From NCBI GenBank assembly GCA_016191435.1, contig JACPOQ010000043.1:124001-188000 (forward strand): a stretch of 64,000 nucleotides of DNA. Direction: 5' to 3'. Shown one piece after another: positions 17,853 to 25,887 of the stretch. How positions within the stretch are numbered: position 1 is the first letter of the stretch; the number at the start of each line of letters is the position of its first letter. Below the pieces are notes generated by a model that ran no database searches, was not told where the DNA came from, and saw nothing but the letters and a program-made list of their open reading frames with translations. Made by a program: the position numbers and the translations under genes. The DNA is from Chloroflexota bacterium. GTDB lineage: Bacteria; Chloroflexota; Dehalococcoidia; Tepidiformales; Tepidiformaceae.

Positions 17853-19040
17853 ATGGCGCGAACGCAGGTCGGCATCGTCGGCGCGGGCCCGGCCGGGCTC
17901 GTGCTCGCCCACCTCCTCGCCGAGCATGGGATTCAATCCGTCGTGCTCGAAAAATACAGCCGTGCGTACATCGAGAAGCGCGTGCGCGCCGGCCTCCTTG
18001 AACACCGCACCGTTGAGCTGCTCCGCAGTCATGGACTGGGCGAGCGCATGTTGCGTGAAGGTCTCGCCCACCGCGGCACGGACCTCCGCTTCGGGGGCGC
18101 CCGCCATCGCATCCCCTACACCGACCTCTATGGGGGCCGCGAGATGCTGGTCTACGCCCAGCAGGAGCTCGTCGCCGACCTCGTCCGGCTGCGCCTCGCG
18201 GCCGGCGGCGACATCGTCTTCGAAGCCGAGGAGGTGGCGCTCCACGGGCTCGATTCCGAGTCGCCGCGGATCACGTACCGCGCCGCCGGCGAGGCGCGCG
18301 AGCTCGAATGCGACTTCGTCGCCGGCTGTGATGGCTTCCACGGTGTCTCGCGCCCGTCGGTCCCGGCCGGGGTCCTGACGACCTACGAACAGCGGCTGCC
18401 CTTCGGTTGGGTCGGCATTCTCGCCGCCGTGCCGCCTTCCACCCACGAGATCATCTACGCCCTGCACGCACGCGGTTTCGCCGGCCACATGCTGCGGACG
18501 TCCGAAATCAGCCGCTTCTATCTCCAGTGCGACGCTGACGATGTCATCGAGAACTGGCCGGACGACCGAATCTGGGAGGAGCTCCGCACCCGCCTCGCGA
18601 CCAACGATGGCTGGACCCTGAAGGAGGGGCCCATTATCGAAAAGAACATCACCGAGATGCGCAGCTTCGTCATTGAGCCCATGCGCTACGGGCGGCTGTA
18701 CATCGCGGGCGACGCCGCCCACATCGTGCCGCCGACCGGCGCCAAGGGCATGAACCTTGCGATCTCCGACGCTCGCGTGCTCGCTGCGGCGCTGGCCGAC
18801 TGGTACCAGTCGGGCGACGATTCGGGGCTCGAGGCTTACTCCGAGACGTGCCTGCGCCGAGTCTGGCGCGTGCAGGAGTTCTCGAACTGGATGTCCTGGA
18901 TGATCCACTGCCTGCCCGACGACCTGCCGGACGTCGCCTACCGCCGCCGTCTCCAGCTGGCGCAGCTTGAGTATGTCGCCCGCTCCGCCGCGGCCGGGGC
19001 GAGCTTCGCCGAAAACTACGTGGGCATCGAAGACGTCTGA
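17853..19040 (+). CDS. pobA: 4-hydroxybenzoate 3-monooxygenase
   Basis: A 395-residue FAD monooxygenase, the exact PobA length. FAD motif GAGPAGLVLAHLL is at residues 9-21, RVRAGLLEHRTV follows, AGCDGFHGVSR is the DG motif near 160, and GDAAHIVPPTGAKGMNLAISD near 285-305 is the second FAD site. The C-terminal AENYVG is conserved in PobA. It converts 4-hydroxybenzoate to protocatechuate, the substrate of PcaHG encoded 600 bases further on. GGAGGGG sits before the ATG. No PobR-type regulator adjoins. Confidence 0.93.
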   Translation: MARTQVGIVGAGPAGLVLAHLLAEHGIQSVVLEKYSRAYIEKRVRAGLLEHRTVELLRSHGLGERMLREGLAHRGTDLRFGGARHRIPYTDLYGGREMLVYAQQELVADLVRLRLAAGGDIVFEAEEVALHGLDSESPRITYRAAGEARELECDFVAGCDGFHGVSRPSVPAGVLTTYEQRLPFGWVGILAAVPPSTHEIIYALHARGFAGHMLRTSEISRFYLQCDADDVIENWPDDRIWEELRTRLATNDGWTLKEGPIIEKNITEMRSFVIEPMRYGRLYIAGDAAHIVPPTGAKGMNLAISDARVLAAALADWYQSGDDSGLEAYSETCLRRVWRVQEFSNWMSWMIHCLPDDLPDVAYRRRLQLAQLEYVARSAAAGASFAENYVGIEDV

Positions 19041-19582
19041 AGCGCCTCCGCCATGTACTCCCGGTCGGTGTCGACCTCCAACGCCTCGAGGAACCGGGCC
19101 ACCAGGTTGTAGTAGCCAACCACGAACGCCAGCTCCACCAGCTGCCGGTCATCGAGAAACACTCGCACGCCCGCCCACACGTCCTCCGCGATGCCCACCC
19201 GGGCGGTAGCGGCCTCCGCGAACGCGATTACGGCCCGCTCCTCCGCCGAGAACGCCGGGTGGCGCCGCCAGACGGGCAGTGCGAGCACCTGCTCTTCGCG
19301 CAGCCCGGCCGCACGTGCCAGTGGGATGTGGCTGAGCCACTGCGTCGCCGCGCCCGTCCGCTGCGCGATCGCAAGGATCGCCAGCTCCCGCAGCTTCGCG
19401 TCCAGCGCCGTCTCGTCCCGGATCGCCGCGGTCAGGTCGAGGAACCCGCGCAAGAGCGCCGGGCTATGCGCGAGCGTCCGGTGCAGGCTCGGGAGATATC
19501 CGCGCCGCGCCTGCAGGTCGTCCAGGATCGTGCCCGCGCCCGCGGCCAGTTCATCGTCGTCCGGATATGGCACCCGCGTCAT
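19016..19582 (-). CDS. Carboxymuconolactone decarboxylase (CMD/AhpD-like) family protein
   Basis: A 188-residue CMD-fold protein. The core segment KLRELAILAIAQRTGAATQW-LSH carries the His of the family but no CxxC, so it is not a peroxidase of the AhpD type. YNLVARF near the C-terminus is also typical. ATG at 19582 is preferred because GGAGG precedes it; a GTG lies 21 bases upstream. It is convergent with pobA (25-base overlap) and divergent from pcaH. It is longer than authentic PcaC (about 125 residues), so a role as 4-carboxymuconolactone decarboxylase is only an inference from position. Confidence 0.8.
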   Translation of the reverse strand: MTRVPYPDDDELAAGAGTILDDLQARRGYLPSLHRTLAHSPALLRGFLDLTAAIRDETALDAKLRELAILAIAQRTGAATQWLSHIPLARAAGLREEQVLALPVWRRHPAFSAEERAVIAFAEAATARVGIAEDVWAGVRVFLDDRQLVELAFVVGYYNLVARFLEALEVDTDREYMAEALQTSSMPT

Positions 19583-19665
19583 CCATTGCCTCCAGCCGCT
19601 CACGATGCGTTATCCTACGGTTTCGGCCGGGCTTGCCGTGATACGGCGCCCGCCGCGGAGGGGCC

Positions 19666-20355
19666 GTGGACGGCGAACGCATGAGCGTCCACCCGCCGCA
19701 GCTGTATCCGGCGTACCGCTCGACCGTGCTCCGCGCCCCATCGCGCCCACTCATCCCGCTAAAGCCAACCCTCTCGGAGATCACGGGCCCGCTGTTCGGC
19801 GAAGAGACGCTCGGCCCCTTTGACGACGACCTCACGCGCCAGCACGCGGGCGAGCCCCAGGGGCAGCGCATCATCGTTGCAGGCCGCGTGACCGACGGCG
19901 GCGGCCAACCCATCCCCCACACGCTCGTCGAGGTCTGGCAGGCGAACGCGGCCGGCCGTTACGCGCACGAAGCCGACAAGCACGCCGCCCCCCTCGACCC
20001 CAACTTCACCGGTGGCGGCCGCTGCCTCACCGATGGCGAGGGCCGCTACCGCTTCACCACCATCAAGCCCGGCGCGTACCCATGGGCGAACCACCCGAAC
20101 GCCTGGCGGCCGGCCCACATCCACTTCTCCCTGTTCGGCCCATCGCACGCGAGCCGGCTGATCACGCAGATGTACTTCGAAGGCGACCCCCTTCTCCGCT
20201 ACGACCCCATCCTCGAATCCGTCCCCGACCCCACCGCCCGCGAGTGCCTCGTCGCCGCCTTCGACACGGACCTGACCGAGGAGGGCTGGGCCCTCGGCTA
20301 CCGCTTCGATATCGTGCTCGGCGGCCCCGGAGCAACGCCCTCGGAGGACGCATGA
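19666..20355 (+). CDS. pcaH: Protocatechuate 3,4-dioxygenase beta subunit
   Basis: A 229-residue intradiol dioxygenase subunit. The N-terminal YPAYRSTVLRAP is the usual PcaH opening; LVEVWQANAAGRYAH provides the first Tyr ligand, and PWANHPNAWRPAHIHFSLFG provides the remaining Tyr and His ligands of the Fe(III). Ring cleavage gives 3-carboxy-cis,cis-muconate. GTG chosen because GGAGGGG sits directly before it; an ATG five codons in is possible. Overlaps pcaG as ATGA. Confidence 0.92.
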   Translation: MDGERMSVHPPQLYPAYRSTVLRAPSRPLIPLKPTLSEITGPLFGEETLGPFDDDLTRQHAGEPQGQRIIVAGRVTDGGGQPIPHTLVEVWQANAAGRYAHEADKHAAPLDPNFTGGGRCLTDGEGRYRFTTIKPGAYPWANHPNAWRPAHIHFSLFGPSHASRLITQMYFEGDPLLRYDPILESVPDPTARECLVAAFDTDLTEEGWALGYRFDIVLGGPGATPSEDA

Positions 20356-20912
20356 CTGCGCTCCCGACGCCTTCGCAGACGGTCGGCCCCTTCTTCGCGA
20401 TCATGACCGCCCTGGGGAGCAACGAACTGGTGGCGCCCGGTGCGCCGGGCGCCATGGAAATCCACGGGCAGGTGTTCGACGGCGCCGGGGATCCCGTTGG
20501 CGACGCCCTCATCGAGTTGTGGCAGGCGAACCGCGCCGGCCGTTACGCCCACCCCGCGGACGACCGCGAGCTGCTCCTCGACCCCGATTTCACCGGCTGG
20601 GGCCGTTGCCACACCCGCCCGGACGGCAGCTTCCGCTTCATCACGGTGAAGCCCGGACCTGTCCCCGGCGACGGCGAGGTGCTCCAGGCGCCGCACATCA
20701 ACGTCTCGGTCTTCGCGCGTGGCCTCCTGAACCGCCTGGCCACGCGCATCTACTTCGGTGACGAAGCGCGCGCGAACGCGGCCGACCCCGTGCTCGTAGC
20801 GCTCGGGGACGATGCCCGGGAGTCGCTCATCGCCGCGCCGGATGGCCCGTCCGCGTTTCGCTTCGATATCCGCCTGCAGGGCGAGCGGGAAACGGCCTTC
20901 TTTGCCATCTGA
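20352..20912 (+). CDS. pcaG: Protocatechuate 3,4-dioxygenase alpha subunit
   Basis: A 186-residue intradiol dioxygenase subunit homologous to PcaH. TPSQTVGPFFAI at the N-terminus and LIELWQANRAGRYAHP are typical of PcaG; the alpha subunit keeps the fold but lacks the full set of iron ligands (LQAPHINVSVFARG in place of the Tyr/His pair). Together with PcaH it makes the active alpha-beta unit. ATGA overlap with pcaH upstream, and pcaB starts inside its end. Confidence 0.92.
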   Translation: MTALPTPSQTVGPFFAIMTALGSNELVAPGAPGAMEIHGQVFDGAGDPVGDALIELWQANRAGRYAHPADDRELLLDPDFTGWGRCHTRPDGSFRFITVKPGPVPGDGEVLQAPHINVSVFARGLLNRLATRIYFGDEARANAADPVLVALGDDARESLIAAPDGPSAFRFDIRLQGERETAFFAI

Positions 20913-22239
20913 CGGCCTGTTTTCCGCGATCTTCAGCACGCCCGCGATGGGCGCGGCCGTCTCCGGCCGCGCGTGGCTCGATGCGATGCTCGCTGTCGAA
21001 GCGGCGCTTGCGCGGGCACAGGCGCGCGCAGGCGCCATCCCGGCGGAGGCGGGCGCCGCGATCACCGCCGCCTGCGCGGCTGGCGCCCTCGACGCCGGGG
21101 AGATTGGCCGCGACGCCGCCGCTGCCGCCAACCCCGTCGTGCCGATGGTCGAGGCGCTCCGGCGCAGCCTGCCACCCGAGGTTTCCGCCCACCTGCACGC
21201 CGGCGCCACCAGCCAGGACATCCTCGATACGGCGATGATGCTCCTTGCCCGCGACGCCCTGGCGCTCATTGATGCGGACATGGCCGGGTGTACAGCAGCG
21301 TGCGCTGCCCTCGCGGAGCGCCATCGCGAATCGCTCATGGCCGGCCGTACCCTCCTCCAGCAGGCCGTGCCCATCACGTTCGGCCTGAAGGCTGCTAACT
21401 GGCTCGTCGCCCTCGTCGAATCTCGCGACCGGCTGGCCCGAATCGCGGGCACGATGCTCGCGATCCAGCTCGGCGGGGCCGGCGGCACGCTCGATGCGCT
21501 CGGGCCCAACGCGCTCGTGGTCGCCGGCTATCTTGCCGAAGAGCTCGGCCTGGCAGACCCCGGCTTCCCCTGGCACACCAACCGCGGCCGCGTCGCCGAA
21601 CTCGCCGCCGCGCTCGGCATCGCCGTTGGCGCCATGGGCAAGGTGGCGCTCGATATAACGCTCCTCGCCCAGAGCGAAGTCGCGGAGGTGACGGAAGGCG
21701 CCGGCGGCCGTTCATCCGCCATGCCGAACAAGCGCAACCCCGCAGGCGCCATCAACGTCCGCGCCTGTGTCCACCGCGCGCACGCCCTCGTGCCGTTGTT
21801 CTTCAGTTCCATGCTGCAGGAACATGAACGCGCCGCCGGAGCCTGGCAGGCCGAGTGGGAGAGCCTCGCGGAGCTCTTCCAATTGAGTGCCGCGGCGGCG
21901 GCACAGCTCCGCGCAGTCGTCGAAAACCTGCAGGTCATCGAGCAGCGCATGCTGGCGAACGTCGCCGCTTCTGGCGGAGCGCTCTCGGCCGAACACGTGA
22001 CGACCGTGCTCGCGGAGCACATGGGGAGCAACGAAGCCCGCGAGCTTATCGACGCCATCGCCCGCCGCGCGCAGGAACAGCCCACCACCTTCGCCGAAGC
22101 GCTCCGCACCGACCCGGCCGTCGCAGCCCACTTATCTCGGGAAGAGCTGGAACTCGCCCTGGATCCGCGGGCAGCACTCGGCAGCACCAACGCGCTCATC
22201 GACCGCGCCCTCGCGCGACATCAGCGCCGCGGCGTTTGA
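20902..22239 (+). CDS. pcaB: 3-carboxy-cis,cis-muconate cycloisomerase
   Basis: A 445-residue member of the fumarase/aspartase superfamily. LFSAIFSTPAMGA is the typical PcaB opening, LHAGATSQDILDT carries the catalytic region and GGRSSAMPNKRNPAGA is the superfamily signature. It lactonises the PcaHG product to 4-carboxymuconolactone. No ATG exists before the homologous start, so a TTG at 20902 within the end of pcaG is taken; the alternative in-frame CTG is 15 bases on. pcaC and pcaD are not found next to it. Confidence 0.88.
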   Translation: MPSDGLFSAIFSTPAMGAAVSGRAWLDAMLAVEAALARAQARAGAIPAEAGAAITAACAAGALDAGEIGRDAAAAANPVVPMVEALRRSLPPEVSAHLHAGATSQDILDTAMMLLARDALALIDADMAGCTAACAALAERHRESLMAGRTLLQQAVPITFGLKAANWLVALVESRDRLARIAGTMLAIQLGGAGGTLDALGPNALVVAGYLAEELGLADPGFPWHTNRGRVAELAAALGIAVGAMGKVALDITLLAQSEVAEVTEGAGGRSSAMPNKRNPAGAINVRACVHRAHALVPLFFSSMLQEHERAAGAWQAEWESLAELFQLSAAAAAQLRAVVENLQVIEQRMLANVAASGGALSAEHVTTVLAEHMGSNEARELIDAIARRAQEQPTTFAEALRTDPAVAAHLSREELELALDPRAALGSTNALIDRALARHQRRGV

Positions 22240-22309
22240 TGTCGTCGCTCCCGTTACCATCTCGACCGCCGCCGGTGTCGCCGGCGTTCCTGCCAGTGGC
22301 CAATGTCTC

Positions 22310-23011
22310 TTATGCCCACGAGACCGGCTCCAACGCGGCCGCCCGCATCCGCCGTAGATGCTCCGGCCGCGGTATCTCCACCGCTCCCATGCTCGCCGTG
22401 TGCGGAGTCAACACCTGGATATCCACGAACCGCAGCCCGATCGCCCGCGCGTGCTGCATCATGGCGACCATCGCGACCTTCGAAGCGTCGGTTACGCGGT
22501 GGAACATCGATTCGGCCCCGAACATCGCCCCCACGCCCACCCCGTAGATGCCACCGGCGAGGGCGCCATCTTCGGTCCATGTTTCGATGCTATGCGCCCA
22601 ACCCTGCTCGTGGAGCGCGACGTATCCGGCGATCAGGCGCGGCGTGATCCACGTCCCTTCGCCCGGCCGGTCCGCGCAGGCCCGCATGACGCGCTCGAAG
22701 GCCGCGTCGACGGTCACGTGGAACCGCGCGCCCGCCACGGTCCGCGCCAATCGCCGCGAGACGTGGAGCGCGCCGATCTCGATCACCGCGCGCGGGTCGG
22801 GCGAAAACCAGAGCATCTCCGCGCGCGGGTGCGGCCAGGGGAAGATGCCGGCGCGGTAGGCCGCGACGATGGTCGCCGGCGCGAAGTCGCCACCCTGCGC
22901 CACGAGCCCCTCAGCGTCACACGCCGACGGGTCCGGGAAGCGATACGGGCACTCCGGCAGCGGCCGCGCCGGGCCCTTCGTGCGCACCTCGATATCGATG
23001 TGCGGCGCCAT
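22310..23011 (-). CDS. aat: Leucyl/phenylalanyl-tRNA--protein transferase
   Basis: A 233-residue enzyme that adds Leu or Phe to N-terminal Arg/Lys of proteins as an N-degron signal for ClpS/ClpAP. Family blocks are visible: FPDPSACDAEGLVAQGGDF, YRAGIFPWPH, LWFSPDPRAV and GIYGVGVGAMFGAESMFHR, and the C-terminal RFVDIQVLTPH. Its ATG follows the thioesterase stop with no gap (TGAATG), so the two are co-translated. Confidence 0.95.
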   Translation of the reverse strand: MAPHIDIEVRTKGPARPLPECPYRFPDPSACDAEGLVAQGGDFAPATIVAAYRAGIFPWPHPRAEMLWFSPDPRAVIEIGALHVSRRLARTVAGARFHVTVDAAFERVMRACADRPGEGTWITPRLIAGYVALHEQGWAHSIETWTEDGALAGGIYGVGVGAMFGAESMFHRVTDASKVAMVAMMQHARAIGLRFVDIQVLTPHTASMGAVEIPRPEHLRRMRAAALEPVSWA

Positions 23012-23473
23012 TCATTCCGTATCCCGGAGCGGCATCCGCGGCGGCCCGATGACGAAGGTCGCCAGCCCGCGTGCCACGAAGCGGTCCTGATCGTCGCGGA
23101 CGTCGGCCTCCACAAAGACGGCCGTGTGGCCCGCCTTGATGACCCGGCCCTCGGCACGCAGTTCAGTGCCCCGCGCGGGCGAGAGATAGCTGACGTGAAG
23201 GTCGCTGGTCGCGTGGGCACGTTCGTCGATCTCGTGCTGCGTCCGCACGGTGCGCACGGCCATACCCGCCACCGAATCGATCAGGCCCGAAATCACGCCG
23301 CCGTGGACCACATCGTTGTAGTTGAAGTGGTGCTCCTCCAGCAAAATCCGGCACGTGCATCGCCCATTGCCGATGGTGAGAAACTCGATGCCCATCCGCG
23401 CCCAGTAGCGGCCGCTGTACACCGCCTTCAGTGCTTCGAACGACGCGTTATCCACGCCGCCAAGATTGTCCAC
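23012..23473 (-). CDS. PaaI-type thioesterase (hotdog fold)
   Basis: About 153 residues with the hotdog core HFNYNDVVHGGVISGLIDS, where the HGG turn and Asp/Glu region are the acyl-thioesterase site, followed by DLHVSYLSPARG and VFVEADVRDDQ strands. It should hydrolyse an acyl-CoA thioester. Start is uncertain: three in-frame GTGs lie upstream of the fold and none has a strong ribosome site; the first is given, while one at 23455 is also plausible. Divergent from the nitrilase at 23543. Confidence 0.85.
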   Translation of the reverse strand: MDNLGGVDNASFEALKAVYSGRYWARMGIEFLTIGNGRCTCRILLEEHHFNYNDVVHGGVISGLIDSVAGMAVRTVRTQHEIDERAHATSDLHVSYLSPARGTELRAEGRVIKAGHTAVFVEADVRDDQDRFVARGLATFVIGPPRMPLRDTE

Positions 23474-23542
23474 CCGGCCCGAACAAACAACCGTCCGAGC
23501 GCCTTCGGCGTCGCTCCCGACCCCCTGTAGTACCCTGTCCGC

Positions 23543-25093
23543 ATGCAGCCATTTCGCGTCGCCCTCTGCCAGGTGCGGGCCTTCGACCTTGAAGACGCCG
23601 CTTCCGATCTCGAGAACGTCGCACACGCCCTCGATGAGGCCGGTGCGGCCGGAGCGCAACTCGTTGCCCTGCCGGAGTGTTCGTATCCCGCCTACTACGT
23701 CCGCGACGCCAATCCCTACGCGCGTCCCGGCGTCCCCTCCTTCGAATCCGCCCGCGACCTCTTCGCCGCCAAAGCGAAACGTTACGGCTACTGGCTCGCG
23801 GCAGGCATTGCTGTCCCCCACGACGGCGGTACGCTCACGAACAGCGGCCTCGTCTTCGGCCCCGACGGCGAAAGCCGCGGCCGTTACGACAAGAGCTTCC
23901 TCTGGCACTTCGACAACAACTGGTTCACGCTGGGCCGCTCGTTTCCAGTGTTCGATGCCGGCTTCTGCCGTTTCGGTATCCTCATCTGCGCCGACGGCCG
24001 CCTGCCCGAGATCGCGCGCTCGCTGGCCGTCAACGGGGCCGAGGTAATTCTTGACCTCACGGCGTGGGTCTCGAGCGGGCGCTCGATGAGCGAACTCAGC
24101 ACCACGCAGTGCGAATACCTGATGCCCACACGCGCCGCCGAGAACGGCGTTTGGGTCGCCGCGGCCGACAAATGGGGCACGGAGGACGGCAGCATCGTCT
24201 ACGCCGGGCGGTCTTGCGTGATCGACCCCACCGGCGCAACCCGCGTCTGCGCCGCCAGCGACAGGGAAGCCGTCGTGGTCTTCGACGTACAGCCGATGGC
24301 CGCCGAGATCGTACCACGCCGGCCGGGCCTTTACGGCGCCCTCACGCGCCCGACCGCGGACCTGCCCGCCACCGCGGCCGAAGACCGGCCGCTGATCCCC
24401 TCCAGCGCGCGAGGCCGGGTTGCCGTCGTACCGGGTGCAGCCACGCTCGATGCCGCCACCATCGCCGCACGGTTCGCCGGCCTTCGCGCGAAGGGCGCCG
24501 ACCTCGTGGTGTGTGGTGGCACGAGCGGGCCCGAAGGCTGGGAAGTCGGCCTGCCGCTGCTGGAATCCGCCGTGAAGCAGCATGGTGGCGCGCTAGCCCT
24601 CGCCGTGGCCACGAATGGCTGTATGTGGCGCCAGTCGGCTGTGCTCGTGACGCCCGAGCACACCTACGACCACCTCGCCACGCACGGCCGCGGCATCGAA
24701 CTCGGGGAACTCAACGCGCCGGTGGTGCCGACACCGTTTGGGCACGTCGCGCTCGTTTGCGGCGACGAGGGACTTGTCCCCGAGGTAGCTCGCTGCCTTG
24801 CCCTGGAAGGCGCCGACATCCTGGCCTGGTCCGCGTTCGAAGCCCGTCCGATGATCGAGCAAGTCACCCGCACTCGTGCCGACGAGAACAAGGTGTACGT
24901 GGCCAGCGCGTGGACCGGTGGAGCGATGGTTGCCTCGCCGGACGGGGCGATCGCGGTTATGTCACCGGCGGGCAGCGGCGCTGCAATGACCACGACGGCG
25001 AACCTCGCGCTCTCGCGCTCGAAAGAGCGGGCCCCGGGCACGAACGTGATCCGCGACCGCATCCCCGAGGCCTACGGCGCGCTCACCCGTTGA
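23543..25093 (+). CDS. Tandem nitrilase-superfamily protein, second domain degenerate
   Basis: A 516-residue protein made of two carbon-nitrogen hydrolase domains. The first has the full Glu45-Lys117-Cys149 triad (ALPECSYP, RYDKSF, ILICADG) and should act as an amidase or nitrilase. The second (about 285-516) keeps a CGDEG cysteine but shows no equivalent Glu (VVCGGTSGPEG) or Lys (THGRGIE) at the expected places, so it is probably structural or regulatory. Most family members have one domain of about 260-330 residues. Homology to amidohydrolase-like N-carbamoylase or beta-ureidopropionase cannot be separated by eye. Confidence 0.85.
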   Translation: MQPFRVALCQVRAFDLEDAASDLENVAHALDEAGAAGAQLVALPECSYPAYYVRDANPYARPGVPSFESARDLFAAKAKRYGYWLAAGIAVPHDGGTLTNSGLVFGPDGESRGRYDKSFLWHFDNNWFTLGRSFPVFDAGFCRFGILICADGRLPEIARSLAVNGAEVILDLTAWVSSGRSMSELSTTQCEYLMPTRAAENGVWVAAADKWGTEDGSIVYAGRSCVIDPTGATRVCAASDREAVVVFDVQPMAAEIVPRRPGLYGALTRPTADLPATAAEDRPLIPSSARGRVAVVPGAATLDAATIAARFAGLRAKGADLVVCGGTSGPEGWEVGLPLLESAVKQHGGALALAVATNGCMWRQSAVLVTPEHTYDHLATHGRGIELGELNAPVVPTPFGHVALVCGDEGLVPEVARCLALEGADILAWSAFEARPMIEQVTRTRADENKVYVASAWTGGAMVASPDGAIAVMSPAGSGAAMTTTANLALSRSKERAPGTNVIRDRIPEAYGALTR

Positions 25094-25099
25094 TGCTCC

Positions 25100-25696
25100 T
25101 TAGCTGCCGGCGGACTCCACGGGCGCAACCGCAGCGCGCTTCGGGAACAACTCCGCCACCGGTGTTTCGAACCCGGGCAGCACATCTTCGCCGCGCAACA
25201 TGTCGCCGTTTCCAACCATGGATAGCGACCCATCAGCCCGCCAGACCATAACGTAGCGGGCCTCCGGATAGGCGACCCACACCAACCGCACTCCGACGCC
25301 GAGGTAGTCACGAACCTTCGCGTCCAGTCCATACGCCGTGTCGTTGGGCGAAACCACTTCGACCACGAGGTCCGGGACGATCTCGAGGAAACCTGTCGAG
25401 GGAGTGACATCGTCGTGGACGCGGCCGGCTGCGACAAAGCTTCCATCAGGGCGCGGAACATGATTTGGGCGACCGGGAAATATCTTCAGTCCAAGATCCG
25501 TTGCGAATACCATCCCGCCATGTGTCTGGGCATAGCCCACGAGGAGGTACGTCACATTAGCTGCAATTCGGCTTGATTCCGCACTCACGTTCCGCTCCCG
25601 CAGTTCGCCATCGATCAATTCGTACGCGTCGCCGTCGGGCATCGCCTGCAGCTCTTCCGGCGTGACGTGACGCGTCGAAGCTTCAGCCGTCGTCAT
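25100..25696 (-). CDS. Uma2-family (DUF820) endonuclease-like protein
   Basis: A 198-residue protein with the Uma2 PD-(D/E)XK-like arrangement: YELIDGELRER, then VPRPDGSFVA (Asp), LVVEVVSPND (core Glu) and the Lys in LDAKVRDYLGVGVRLVW. These proteins are abundant in cyanobacteria and Chloroflexota and are thought to be nuclease-like; no defined role. The ATG is preceded by a GA-rich stretch. Stop lies 6 bases from that of the convergent nitrilase. Confidence 0.85.
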   Translation of the reverse strand: MTTAEASTRHVTPEELQAMPDGDAYELIDGELRERNVSAESSRIAANVTYLLVGYAQTHGGMVFATDLGLKIFPGRPNHVPRPDGSFVAAGRVHDDVTPSTGFLEIVPDLVVEVVSPNDTAYGLDAKVRDYLGVGVRLVWVAYPEARYVMVWRADGSLSMVGNGDMLRGEDVLPGFETPVAELFPKRAAVAPVESAGS

Positions 25697-25804
25697 CTCC
25701 GCTACCTCTCGCCTGTCAGTATACCCGGTGGGAATGGGCGGCCACCGAGCGGTTCGCGGCGATCGGGAAGTGTGGCGGGCCAGGATATCGCACCCCACGT
25801 GAAG

Positions 25805-25828
25805 AGGGGGCACGCGTACGTGCCCCCT
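25805..25828. terminator. Perfect 10-bp inverted repeat, probable terminator
   Basis: AGGGGGCACG and CGTGCCCCCT flank a 4-base loop CGTA without mismatch. It lies 60 bases after the acyl-CoA dehydrogenase stop and 109 bases before the Uma2 ATG, so it probably insulates the two minus-strand genes. No long T run follows. Confidence 0.5.
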
Positions 25829-25865
25829 GGTTGCGTTCGCCGTTCGGCGTGGGCTCGGCGCCCAG

Positions 25866-25886
25866 CACTCACGACTCAGGACTTCC
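25866..25886. repeat. Three-unit heptanucleotide tandem repeat
   Basis: CACTCAC, GACTCAG and GACTTCC lie head to tail immediately after the acyl-CoA dehydrogenase stop; same family as at 9079. Confidence 0.5.
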
Positions 25887-25887
25887 G

